Below are positions 7,490-17,486 of a stretch of 64,000 bases of DNA, piece after piece. The stretch comes from Anaerolineales bacterium (GTDB taxonomy: Bacteria; Chloroflexota; Anaerolineae; Anaerolineales; Villigracilaceae): positions 1 through 64,000 of the forward strand of contig JAFGCG010000084.1 in the NCBI GenBank assembly GCA_016932715.1, given 5' to 3'. Numbering within the stretch: the first letter of the stretch is position 1; the number at the start of each line of letters is the position of its first letter. Both the position numbers and the translations under genes were made by a program. The notes below the pieces were generated by a model, which was given only the letters and a program-made list of their open reading frames with translations, was not told the DNA's origin and did not search any database.

Positions 7490-9424
7490 ATGAATATCAA
7501 ACGCGCCTTCTTCGCTCTGTTCCTGCTCCTTTGGCTGGCGGGCTGTGTTCCCGGGTCGGCGGTGCCGCCTCAGCCGTCTCCTGCGGCGACTCAGCCTCCG
7601 CCTGCGACCCCGACTGCCTCGCCGGTCCCTGCCGCCCCCACGCCGGTCAGTCTCTCCGCTGCAAATGCCAATCGAATCGTCCCGCTGAGGCGCCTGGGAC
7701 TGGGCGTCCCCACCGACCTGGCATACGCCCCGGACGGGAACCTGATCGCGGTGTCCACTTCGATCGGGGTGTACCGCTACGATCCCCGGACCTTCGCGGA
7801 ACTGCCGCCGATCGAGACCGGCGCCTGGGTCTGGTCCCTGGCGTTCTCGCCCGAGGGGCGCCTGATCGCAGCCGGCGAAGAGGACGGCGGTCTACGCCTG
7901 TGGGCTGCGGAGGACGGTACCCTCGTCCGCGCGCTGGAGGGGCACGCGGGCCGCGTCGAGCACCTGGCTTTCTCACCCGACGGCAGGCTGCTGGCTTCGG
8001 CGGCATACGAGATCGAATCGCACGAGGGCAGGGTCAGGGTCTGGCGCGTGGAGGATGGGACACTGCAGGCTGAGTTCAGGGAGGAAAACTGGGGATCGCC
8101 GACCCGGGTCACCGCGCTGACGTTCTCGCCGGGGGGTGACCTGCTCGTCGTCGGAACGGAGACCCGCACGTTCTCCATCCGTGACAGCGCAGACGGACGC
8201 CTGATCCGCAGCATCGAGGGTCACAGCGACGATGTCACCAGCCTGGCGTTTTCACCGGACGGACGCGTGCTCGCGACCGCCTCGGTCGACCGGACCGTCC
8301 AGTTCTGGCTGGTGAGCGAATGGAAACGGATCGACAAAATCGTCACGACCGGGCCCGGCTGGGTCGCCGACCTGGGGTATTCTCCCGATGGGAAAGTCCT
8401 GGCTGGGAACGGGGACCCCGTCAAGTTCTGGGACGCAACGACAGGGAAACCACTCGAATCCCCGGCAATCCCGGGCAGCCAGATCGCCTTCTCTCCGGAC
8501 GGGACATCCCTGGCTGTCCTGGGGTCCAAGCTAACGCTGTGGCGGCTGGCGGATCACAGCCTGGTGCAGACATGGGGCGGCTGCACCGACGGGATCTGGA
8601 GCCTGGACGTTTCCCCCGACGGGCAAATACTGGCTGCCGGAGGCTTGCGCGCCCCTGCCCGCCTGTGGCGGGTCGAGGATGGCAGCCTGCTGCACATGCT
8701 GGAACCGGCGCAGCGGGATGTGCTCTTCTCGCCGGACGGGCAAACGCTGCTGGCTGTCGGCGAGGAGATCCAGTTCTGGCGCACCGGCGACGGCGCCCTG
8801 CAGGACACGCACCGGCGGTCTGAGAAAGCCTATTCCGCTGCATTCTCACCAGACGGGCAATTGCTTGCCGTCGGCCTGGACAAAAGCCGCGTCCAAATAT
8901 TGAGTTTCCCTTCTGGCAGGCAGCTCCTCTCGCTGGAGTGGGAAACAGAATTTTCCAACTGGATCTACGCGGTTGCCTTTTCGCCGGACGGCCGATTGCT
9001 GGCGACAGGCGATCTCGACAAGAAGGTGCGGCTCTGGCGGGTCGCGGACGGTCAGCTCGCGTTCACGCTGGAGGACCATGCACATGCCGTGCACGACCTG
9101 GCTTTCTCCCCCGATGGGAGGGTCCTGGCATCCGCCTCCGCCGACAACACCGTGCGCCTGTGGCAGGTGGAGGACGGCAGCCTGCTGCGGGTCCTGGAGC
9201 ACAGCGACGATGTGAACGGCGCGGCCTTCTCCGCCAACGGTCAGGTACTGGCTTCCGCCTGCGCAGACGGCACCGTCCAACTCTGGGACCTGGACGGGAA
9301 TCTGCTGGCGAGCCTGTCCGGTCACAACTCGGACGTGAAAAGCATCGTCTTCCTGCCCGACGGCCTGACCCTGGCAAGCGGCTCCACAGACGGCACGATC
9401 CGGCTCTGGGGACTGGCTCCGTGA
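7490..9424 (+). CDS. WD40-repeat lipoprotein
   Basis: A 644-residue exported protein. The lipobox is LAGC with Cys19, followed by a Pro/Ala/Thr linker to about residue 55, then WD40-like blades to the end. Blades are marked by repeated LAFSPDGRLLASA and VRLWRVEDG-type motifs; I count about 13, enough for two propellers. Such proteins act as scaffolds; no catalytic domain is fused. AGGGAGG precedes the ATG. Repeats near the C-terminus are very similar to one another, and a decayed copy of the C-terminal part lies at 15480-15596. Confidence 0.9.
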   Translation: MNIKRAFFALFLLLWLAGCVPGSAVPPQPSPAATQPPPATPTASPVPAAPTPVSLSAANANRIVPLRRLGLGVPTDLAYAPDGNLIAVSTSIGVYRYDPRTFAELPPIETGAWVWSLAFSPEGRLIAAGEEDGGLRLWAAEDGTLVRALEGHAGRVEHLAFSPDGRLLASAAYEIESHEGRVRVWRVEDGTLQAEFREENWGSPTRVTALTFSPGGDLLVVGTETRTFSIRDSADGRLIRSIEGHSDDVTSLAFSPDGRVLATASVDRTVQFWLVSEWKRIDKIVTTGPGWVADLGYSPDGKVLAGNGDPVKFWDATTGKPLESPAIPGSQIAFSPDGTSLAVLGSKLTLWRLADHSLVQTWGGCTDGIWSLDVSPDGQILAAGGLRAPARLWRVEDGSLLHMLEPAQRDVLFSPDGQTLLAVGEEIQFWRTGDGALQDTHRRSEKAYSAAFSPDGQLLAVGLDKSRVQILSFPSGRQLLSLEWETEFSNWIYAVAFSPDGRLLATGDLDKKVRLWRVADGQLAFTLEDHAHAVHDLAFSPDGRVLASASADNTVRLWQVEDGSLLRVLEHSDDVNGAAFSANGQVLASACADGTVQLWDLDGNLLASLSGHNSDVKSIVFLPDGLTLASGSTDGTIRLWGLAP

Positions 9425-9443
9425 GCTGCATAGGATGCTAAAA

Positions 9444-9484
9444 ACAAAACTCCGAGACTCTTCACGATCTCGGAGTTCTTTGTT
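9444..9484 (+). terminator. Hairpin terminator after the WD40 gene
   Basis: AACTCCGAGA (9448-9457) pairs perfectly with TCTCGGAGTT (9468-9477) around a ten-base loop and is followed by CTTTGTTT. It can also serve the convergent DUF2283 gene. Confidence 0.85.
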
Positions 9485-9496
9485 TACATCATCGAA

Positions 9497-9700
9497 TCAC
9501 GCTGCCAATGATACTTGATACTCGATCTTACTGGGTACGGTAACCCGCCGTGAGGCATCCAGTATCTCCAGCGAGACAAGATTGCCTTTGTCATCATAAT
9601 CCAGGATCACACCAGGCTTATCCTCGTCGCTTTCAGCGACGGGAGTTTCAGCGAAAATAATTGTTAACGCATCCGTTTCACGGTCATAAATCACTTTCAT
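9497..9700 (-). CDS. DUF2283 protein
   Basis: A 67-residue protein matching DUF2283: MKVIYDRETDALTIIF, then GVILDYDDKGNLVSLEIL and a short tail. The family is often found next to DUF4258 genes in a toxin-antitoxin-like layout. Here GGAGAT lies 8 bases before the ATG, inside the end of the DUF4258 reading frame, so the two form a tight pair. Function is not established. Confidence 0.85.
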   Translation of the reverse strand: MKVIYDRETDALTIIFAETPVAESDEDKPGVILDYDDKGNLVSLEILDASRRVTVPSKIEYQVSLAA

Positions 9701-9703
9701 GGT

Positions 9704-9981
9704 TTATCTCCAATACTTCTCAATCTTACTGGTTCGATAAACAGTCACAACATGAGGCGGCTTGCGGTCAATATCCACAAAGACTCCAAGAGATACATCT
9801 TTGGTGGTTCACCCATATTGTACTTTGCCTGATACACTGCCCGTGCTTCTCGAATCCATTCCATTTGCTCAGGGTTTGCCAGCACATTTTTCACATGTTC
9901 CTGAGAGATTCCACGCCTCGCCATTTCCGTCAGGGCATGGTCAGTAAACATAAAGTCGAAGATGGATTCAAGGCTGGGCAT
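9704..9981 (-). pseudogene. DUF4258 protein, frameshifted
   Basis: The N-terminal frame gives FTDHALTEMARRGISQEHV and GEPPKMYLL, typical of DUF4258 (RelE/BrnT-like toxin fold). After MYLL the frame goes astray. In the next frame the expected ending appears: VFVDIDRKPPHVVTVYRTSK plus IEKYWR and a stop at 9704-9706, three bases before the DUF2283 start. One missing base near 9795-9800 explains this. It is either a disabling mutation or a sequencing error; the shifted frame alone would give a 78-residue product with a false tail. Confidence 0.75.
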
Positions 9982-9991
9982 GTTTAATCAA

Positions 9992-10000
9992 AGTATAGCA
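9992..10000 (-). promoter_or_regulatory. Extended -10 element before the DUF4258/DUF2283 pair
   Basis: Minus-strand TGCTATACT only about 10 bases before the ATG at 9981. The transcript would start at or near the start codon, so the first gene may be leaderless; no ribosome binding site is visible. Confidence 0.5.
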
Positions 10001-10014
10001 CAATCCCTTATCCC

Positions 10015-10125
10015 CTACTCTCTGCCTGGATACAGAATCAACTCCGTACACCTGAACAAAGCGATCGTTGTCCCGCTGGATTCATTCGTCATGTGGGCAT
10101 CCCAAACCTGTGTCGTCCAGCCGCG
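10015..10125 (-). pseudogene. Second PaaI-type thioesterase C-terminal fragment
   Basis: Minus strand: GWTTQVWDAHMTNESSGTTI, then ALFRCTELIL and a TAG stop at 10015-10017. It is clearly related to 6804-6968, with conserved TTQVWDA and ALFRCT. No start or N-terminal part is present. Confidence 0.5.
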
Positions 10126-10151
10126 TGAGCAGCAGCCCCCTCCCTGCCCTC

Positions 10152-10186
10152 TACTCCCTACTCTCTACTTTCTACTTTCTACTCTC
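10152..10186 (+). repeat. TACTCTC-type heptamer array
   Basis: Five seven-base units (TACTCCC, TACTCTC, TACTTTC, TACTTTC, TACTCTC) lie 28 bases past the stop of the TPR gene, which runs on the other strand. Confidence 0.75.
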
Positions 10187-10213
10187 TGCCCTCCCCTCCC
10201 CCATGCACGTCAA

Positions 10214-12781
10214 CTACGCCGGGAGCTTCAATTCTTTCAACGACTCCCATTCTGTTTCCAATAATCCTGTAACTTCCTGCGCTTCCCTGACGTCCTTTAA
10301 TTTTGGCTGGTCCCTGACTGCCAGCTTCAAGTCATCCAAAGCGATATAGATCAAGCCGCGGCGTTTCAGTTCGTTCTTTGTTTTGATCTTTTCCAGGCTA
10401 TCCCGGTAGGTCTGGCAGGCCTGATCGTAGTCGCCCATACACATCTGTGCCAGGGCGAGGTCGAACCAGGTGGAGTGATGACCGGAATCCAGCGCTAGGC
10501 ATTCCTTCAGGGAGCTGGCAGCCTCCTCATACTGCCCCAGGCAATAGTGACACCAGCCGATCAGCGATTTATCATCGGCGCCCGTCAAATTCCGCCGGTC
10601 CGCTTCCGCGATCACAGCCGTGTACTTTTCTCTGGAGGCTTCAACCTCGCCTGTCAAATTCAGCGCGTTGGCAAGTCCCTTCAGGGTCCAGAGATTCTCT
10701 TTGTCCAGTTCCAGGGCTTTTTGATAAGCCTGTTTGGAGTTGTCGGCATATCCCGGTCCCATATTCTCATAACACCAGCCCAGGCCGGCATAACTATCGG
10801 CTGAGGCCGGGTCGAGCGCGACGGCCTGCAGCAGGCGCTCGCTTGCCTGTTCATAGAATGCCGCCTCGGACAGGATATCGCCCTGAAGCTGCAGCACCCA
10901 GACATCGTTAGGATCCAGCGCCAGCAGCGCATCGAGGCAGGGCAATGCCTGCGCGAATTCGTCGGTCAGGTACAAAGATAAAGCCAGGCCGTTGAGGGCG
11001 GTCTTTTCCTGTTCCCGATCCCTCGTTTTGCGCGCCAGCCTCAGGGCTTTCGAATAATCCTCCCCTGCCAGCGCATAGTGTTTTTGATCGTAATACAAGC
11101 GAGCCCGGGCGTTCATGACCTGTGGATCTTTGGGGGTCAGCTCGAGCACCCTGTTCACTTCCTCGAGCGCTTCTTCGTAAGCCTCCTGCGCATCGTAAAC
11201 CTGGGCGCGTCCCCAGTACCCATCCGCCTGTTTGGGCGCCAGCGCCACCACCCTGTCGTAGTCCAGCAGGGCGGGACCAAAGCGCTGCAGGGCGAAGTTG
11301 ATATCGGCGCGCGCCAGATAAGCCGACGGGCTATCCTTCTGAAACTCGATGGCGCTGTCCAGACACTTTAACGCCTCTTCGAGCTTGCCCTGGGTGATAT
11401 AGACCTGCCCCATATTGAAATGAGCATCCGGATCCATGGGATTGTGTTTGAGCGCCCGGCGATAGAGGGTGAGAGCTTTCTCCAGTTTTCCCTGCGCGGC
11501 ATAGACGTCCGCGCTGCGCCGATAGCCGATGCCTGCCTCCGGCATCAGCTCGATCGCCCGGGTGTAATCCTTCAACGCATCCGAATAGAGTCCCAGGTCG
11601 AAGTAGGTATCGCCGCGATTGCCGTAGCCAGCCGGGCTGTCCGGCGCGATCGCAATCACGTGTTCATATTTGCGAAATGCCTGCTTGTAATCCCGCTGTT
11701 CCTTGTAGACAGTGCCCATGCTGCAATGGGCATCGATATCCCTGGGGTTGCGTTTGAGCGCCAGGCGATACATTTCCAGCGCCTGCTCGTACTTGCCCTG
11801 CGCCAGGCAGATATCGCCGCTGCGCCGATACCCTAAACTATCTTTCGGCGCCAGCTCGATCACTTTGGCATAAGCCCGCAAGGCGGCTGCATATTTACCC
11901 AGGGTGAAATACGTCTCGCCGTTCGTGACATGGACATTTGGATTATCGGGTACCAGCTTAGCCACCCGCTGATATTGCTGCGAGGCCTGAGCGTATTGCT
12001 CGCGGGCTTCGTAGGTCTGGCCCATGTTGAAATAGGCATCGGCATCCTGCGGGTTGTGTTTGACAGCCAGACGATACATCTCCAGCGCCTGCTCGAACTT
12101 CCCCTGCGCGACGTAGACGTTCCCGCTTTGACGATAGCCTTCGCTTTCCTTCGGCGCCAGTTCGATCACTTTAGCATAGGCCTGCAATGCCTGCTCGTGT
12201 TTACCCAGGGCGAAATACGCATCGCCGGTTCCGAGATGGCTCACCGGGTCATCAGGGTCCAGCCTGGCTGCCCGCCGAAATTGTTGCAGTGCCTGCTTAT
12301 GCTCATTGCGGACACTGTAGACCTGGCCCATGTTGAAATAAGCCGCGGCATCTTTTGGGTTGTGTTTGACCGCCAGAGCGTACATCTTCAGCGCCTGCTC
12401 GAGCTTCCCCTGCTCGGCGTAGACATTCCCGCTCTGACGATAACCTTCGCTTTCCTTCGGCGCCAGTTTGATCACTTTGGCATAGGACTTCAGGGCTTCT
12501 GCATATTTGCCCAAAGCGAGATACGCATCGCCGCTCAAGGCGTAACCGGTCGGATCCTTGGGGGCAAGTTTGACTGCCCGCTGGTATTTTTTCAAAGCCT
12601 GCTGGCGCTCCCCCTGCAGCTCATGAACCTGCCCCAGGCCGATGAGCGCCTGGACGTTATGCGGGTCGGAACGCAGCACCTTTTTGAAAGCCTTTTCAGC
12701 CCTGACCGGATCGTTCCCCTGCAGAGACAAATAGGCTGCCATCAATTCATCACTGGTGATATCGCTGTTCGGGTTTGGCAT
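10214..12781 (-). CDS. Large TPR-repeat protein of the CHAT operon
   Basis: An 855-residue cytosolic protein made almost only of tetratricopeptide repeats, about 23-24 of them. No signal peptide, membrane segment or catalytic domain is seen. From about residue 35 to 540 the repeats follow a higher-order period of three TPRs (about 102 residues), marked by recurring GYRQSGNVYxxQGK, AVKHNP and YFNMGQ. The C-terminal third is less regular. TPR arrays bind peptides or proteins. Its gene starts 15 bases after the CHAT protease stop, so the proteins are probably co-produced, and the TPR array is the likely sensor, scaffold or substrate of the protease. Confidence 0.9.
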   Translation of the reverse strand: MPNPNSDITSDELMAAYLSLQGNDPVRAEKAFKKVLRSDPHNVQALIGLGQVHELQGERQQALKKYQRAVKLAPKDPTGYALSGDAYLALGKYAEALKSYAKVIKLAPKESEGYRQSGNVYAEQGKLEQALKMYALAVKHNPKDAAAYFNMGQVYSVRNEHKQALQQFRRAARLDPDDPVSHLGTGDAYFALGKHEQALQAYAKVIELAPKESEGYRQSGNVYVAQGKFEQALEMYRLAVKHNPQDADAYFNMGQTYEAREQYAQASQQYQRVAKLVPDNPNVHVTNGETYFTLGKYAAALRAYAKVIELAPKDSLGYRRSGDICLAQGKYEQALEMYRLALKRNPRDIDAHCSMGTVYKEQRDYKQAFRKYEHVIAIAPDSPAGYGNRGDTYFDLGLYSDALKDYTRAIELMPEAGIGYRRSADVYAAQGKLEKALTLYRRALKHNPMDPDAHFNMGQVYITQGKLEEALKCLDSAIEFQKDSPSAYLARADINFALQRFGPALLDYDRVVALAPKQADGYWGRAQVYDAQEAYEEALEEVNRVLELTPKDPQVMNARARLYYDQKHYALAGEDYSKALRLARKTRDREQEKTALNGLALSLYLTDEFAQALPCLDALLALDPNDVWVLQLQGDILSEAAFYEQASERLLQAVALDPASADSYAGLGWCYENMGPGYADNSKQAYQKALELDKENLWTLKGLANALNLTGEVEASREKYTAVIAEADRRNLTGADDKSLIGWCHYCLGQYEEAASSLKECLALDSGHHSTWFDLALAQMCMGDYDQACQTYRDSLEKIKTKNELKRRGLIYIALDDLKLAVRDQPKLKDVREAQEVTGLLETEWESLKELKLPA

Positions 12782-12796
12782 GTTTGCGCTCTCTTT

Positions 12797-14383
12797 CTAA
12801 CGGCGGCCGGGTAAAGGACCGCGGTCAGCCGGGCCCTTTGGCGGGAGCTTTGGCTGCTCCCCTCCGCTTTCGAAGCCTCGCGTTGGTTTGGCATCGGTCA
12901 TGGACAACTTTAGTTCCGGGGAACGCAGTGCCTGCTTCAACCTTTTTATCGCCCCGTCGATTTCCTGCATATCCAGGCATTCCCTGGCATCGCTGACTAT
13001 GTTTTTTACCTTTACCAGCGAATCATCTTTAAGGTCGATCACATCATCCATCCAGGTCCTGGCTCGATCCACATCCACTTCCCCGCCCGTATCCTCCAGA
13101 TATTTCAGCGCGTTCTCGATCTTGCGAGCCACCCGTTGGCCGGTCGACAGAGACGGGTTGGGTTTATCCGCGGCGAGCGACGGACGAGTCCTGGCTATGC
13201 GGGAGGTGATTGGCTGCATGATCGCATCGGGCCGGTAGGTAAACAGCACCGGTGCGCCAAAATCGCGCTTGGCCCAGCGGGCTTTGGCAGTGATTTTCGA
13301 GCGTCCGATCTGAACAGCAGCGTCCACATCCTTGCCGTCCCGCAGCGCCTCATAAAATCCATGCGCAAAGATGGTGGCATAGTCGTTTGCGATGCTGTAT
13401 TGCATGGCGACCACAGCCGGGATATTGCGTTTGAAGATGCGATCAGCCAGGCTCATGAAACCCGGTTCGGTGCCCGACTGCGCGCTTTGGCAGGCCTGCA
13501 GCAGGACCAGGCGTGGTTTCCAATCAGAGAACAACTGCGAAATATCATCCGCGCTGGTCCAATCCACCTCCCGGCCTTCTTCATCCTTCATCAACCCCAG
13601 GAAACCCTGACTCTGGTCGAACTTCCCATGCCCGATGAAATGAAGCACGTGCGGCCGCCAATTCTCCTTGATCAAGTCCGTGATATTCTCGTACTTCGCC
13701 GGCTGGTCAAGGTAATCGATGCCGGGCGTCTCCTTCTGATAATTCTTGACCCGGCCGAGCACCTTGACATCCATGCTCTTTTCCTCGCCGCCGGAAGGTG
13801 TGTTGGCCAGCTGGCCGATCTCCTCCAGGACCTTGGCGCTGATCACACCGCGCAAGTCGGTCGGGTCACTGATGATGACCAGCGCGCGCAAGGGTGGAGC
13901 CTGACGACTGAGGTCCAGGGTCCCTTCGAGGGTGAGATGGCGCGAGAGGGCGAGGAAAGACCGTTCGGTTGCCAGCCATAGCTCCCTGCGAGGGCAAAAC
14001 AGGAACTCCAGCGGCCAGGCAAAAACGGAAGACTTGGGATGAACATCGATGATCACGCGCAGCCAGCGGTCTTTTTTCTCGCCCTGGCGATCCCGCTCCT
14101 GCAGGACATTTTGCAGGGTTTGGTCAAAAAACTCACCCACTCTTCCCGGAAAGATGGCGCGGTACAAATCACGCCCCAGGAACTGGATCTGATCTCCTTC
14201 CAGCGTGCCCTCGCCCAGTTTTTCAAGACGGTTCCGGATATCCTGCCTTAAATACTCAGAATCATCGACCTGCCCCTCCGGCCCGGGATATTCCTGATTG
14301 GCGGTATCGAAATGTGTAGTCTCGATCGAATCGTTGGCATTTATTTTCAGCCGGAACTGATCGTAGTCCTTTTTTTCTGCCAT
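12797..14383 (-). CDS. CHAT-domain cysteine protease
   Basis: About 528 residues. The CHAT domain (caspase-like, clan CD) spans roughly residues 110-385. The catalytic His is in HVLHFIGHGKF (H253) and the catalytic Cys in LVLLQACQSA (C299), numbered from the first ATG at 14386. The second ATG (14383) has better spacing to GAGGAGGT and is chosen. The C-terminal part (about 390-529) is a helical tail without a known domain. CHAT proteases work with TPR partners, as in gasdermin-cleaving systems and Craspase. Here the TPR partner is encoded directly downstream. Confidence 0.9.
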   Translation of the reverse strand: MAEKKDYDQFRLKINANDSIETTHFDTANQEYPGPEGQVDDSEYLRQDIRNRLEKLGEGTLEGDQIQFLGRDLYRAIFPGRVGEFFDQTLQNVLQERDRQGEKKDRWLRVIIDVHPKSSVFAWPLEFLFCPRRELWLATERSFLALSRHLTLEGTLDLSRQAPPLRALVIISDPTDLRGVISAKVLEEIGQLANTPSGGEEKSMDVKVLGRVKNYQKETPGIDYLDQPAKYENITDLIKENWRPHVLHFIGHGKFDQSQGFLGLMKDEEGREVDWTSADDISQLFSDWKPRLVLLQACQSAQSGTEPGFMSLADRIFKRNIPAVVAMQYSIANDYATIFAHGFYEALRDGKDVDAAVQIGRSKITAKARWAKRDFGAPVLFTYRPDAIMQPITSRIARTRPSLAADKPNPSLSTGQRVARKIENALKYLEDTGGEVDVDRARTWMDDVIDLKDDSLVKVKNIVSDARECLDMQEIDGAIKRLKQALRSPELKLSMTDAKPTRGFESGGEQPKLPPKGPADRGPLPGRR

Positions 14384-14400
14384 CATCGACCTCCTCGCTC

Positions 14401-15318
14401 CTAATTAACGCCGGCTGTAATGTCTTCCCAGACCATATCGTGGGTAACAGGCGCGCCTTTTTTAAAGAAGTTGGCGCCCAGGCTGGACATGAATTCCGCC
14501 AGATTGCGAACCTCAGCAGTAAAGTAATGAAATGTCGGGAGAGCCTTCAAGACGCCATTGATATCCACCCGCGGTACATCTTTCGGAACCTGGAGGACGA
14601 CCCCTAAACAAGGCTGCTCCTGTGTGATAGCTTCCTCGCTCTCCATGCGCCAGTAGACTTTCACGTTCCCCTGACCACGACCGACGATCTTCGGGCGTCT
14701 GATATCGTAATCGAAGGGACCAAAGACCAGCCCGGCTTTGCCAGCCAGCTTGAGTTCTATGGCGGCTTTTGCCGGGGAGTCCAGTGCCGGCAGCCCGGAA
14801 GCCGCCTGGATTGGATCGATCTTGAATTCAAAGGATTCATTCAAGCCGACCCTGACGCCCTGCCAGGCGTGAATGATCGACTGCCATTCATCCTGGGGAA
14901 AGATCTGATAGGCGATGGGGCGTTCCTTGGGAGGAGAGCCAGGATTGAATTCGACAATGGATTCCAATTGGACGAACCCCCCGCCGGGCCTGGGATGCAC
15001 CGTGATCGGGAAATTCACCAGGTAAAAATCGTAACGCCGGAGCAGACTGGCGATAGCCGGAGGTACTTCCAGTTTAAGGTCAGTGAACATTTTCTTGCTC
15101 AACGCCAGTGCGGTTAATTGGGGGGAGAATGTCACCACATCCTTGCCAAGTTCCGCCGCCAATTCCTCAAGCTGGGTAGTGCGTATCCCTTTTCCCTCTG
15201 CCGGCCCCAAATGACTTTGATAGTCGCGGGCTACATCCGCAAATTCCTGCAGAAACTTTTGTCGATCGTCGGGTTGAAAGTCAACCCCTAATTCAGCATA
15301 AAGATCACCAATACTCAT
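14401..15318 (-). CDS. Unknown protein heading the CHAT operon
   Basis: A 305-residue soluble protein without signal or membrane segments. I do not recognise it. Residues 1-95 are helical and charged. The middle reads as beta-rich with segments FYLVNFPITVHPRPGGGFVQ and RPIAYQIFPQDEW; the C-terminus is VDINGVLKALPTFHYFTAEV then helical. It is the first gene of the operon, 14 bases before the CHAT gene, with AAGGAGGT five bases before its ATG and a clear promoter at 15405-15432. Context suggests it is a component or target of the CHAT protease. Confidence 0.8.
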   Translation of the reverse strand: MSIGDLYAELGVDFQPDDRQKFLQEFADVARDYQSHLGPAEGKGIRTTQLEELAAELGKDVVTFSPQLTALALSKKMFTDLKLEVPPAIASLLRRYDFYLVNFPITVHPRPGGGFVQLESIVEFNPGSPPKERPIAYQIFPQDEWQSIIHAWQGVRVGLNESFEFKIDPIQAASGLPALDSPAKAAIELKLAGKAGLVFGPFDYDIRRPKIVGRGQGNVKVYWRMESEEAITQEQPCLGVVLQVPKDVPRVDINGVLKALPTFHYFTAEVRNLAEFMSSLGANFFKKGAPVTHDMVWEDITAGVN

Positions 15319-15404
15319 CTTGACCTCCTTACAACTGCTTTGACAATGGATGGCTGCGAACCCTGTTGGTATCTGGATGCTCTACTTGCGTGGTTTCTGT
15401 AACC

Positions 15405-15432
15405 AGTATAGCATCAATAAAAATTTATTCAA
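15405..15432 (-). promoter_or_regulatory. Promoter of the CHAT/TPR operon
   Basis: Minus strand -35 TTGAAT (15427-15432), 16-base spacer, -10 TATACT (15405-15410) with a TGC extension. It leaves a leader of about 80 bases before the ATG at 15318. Confidence 0.7.
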
Positions 15433-15479
15433 GTAGGTCCCCCTAATGGTCAATAAGAGCGTTAAACGCCTCTTTCGCC

Positions 15480-15596
15480 GACAATGTGAACGACGCGGCG
15501 TTCTCCGCCAACAGCGTCATCTTCCTGCCCGATGGTCTCCCCCTGGCAAGCGGCTCCTCCGATGGTACGATCTGGCTCTGGAGACCGGCTCCATGA
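15480..15596 (+). pseudogene. Decayed WD40 C-terminal fragment
   Basis: The frame reads DNVNDAAFSANSVIFLPDGL, then PLASGSSDGTIWLWRPAP and a stop. It matches the C-terminal blades of the WD40 lipoprotein (VNGAAFSAN and VFLPDGLTLASGSTDGTIRL) with about one blade deleted between the two matches. It has no start or signal peptide. It lies immediately behind the CHAT operon promoter. Confidence 0.75.
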
Positions 15597-15660
15597 GGTT
15601 CCATCCCTTAAACCTTCGTGCCCCTGGTGGTGAAACAAGGTAAAATCACCCCACTCGTCT

Positions 15661-15737
15661 GGTCTCGATACGCGCCTTCGGCGCTACTCGACCACCTACT
15701 CTCTACTCTCTACTCTCTATTCTCTATTCTCTAACTC
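15661..15737 (+). repeat. Palindrome plus TACTCTC heptamer array abutting ettA
   Basis: An imperfect palindrome centred on CGCGCCTTCGGCGCTACTCG (15661-15695) is followed at once by five seven-base units (three TACTCTC, two TATTCTC) at 15697-15731 and a partial unit ending directly at the ettA ATG. No Shine-Dalgarno sequence remains in front of ettA. Confidence 0.75.
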
Positions 15738-17438
<1,701 letters not shown>

Positions 17439-17486
17439 GGCAGGAATTGGGAATCGGGATTTGGAAATCGCAGAGGCGGGAGGAAT

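Noticed and set aside
11930-12814. 294-codon frame on the plus strand opposite the TPR gene
   Set aside because: It is the mirror of regular TPR codons and repeats with the same period; no start site or family.
13136-13981. 281-codon plus-strand frame opposite the CHAT gene
   Set aside because: Shadow of the CHAT gene, whose catalytic residues and operon position are clear.
15446-15643. 65-codon frame behind the CHAT promoter
   Set aside because: The +1-shifted frame is a clear WD40 remnant; this frame is Arg-rich noise.
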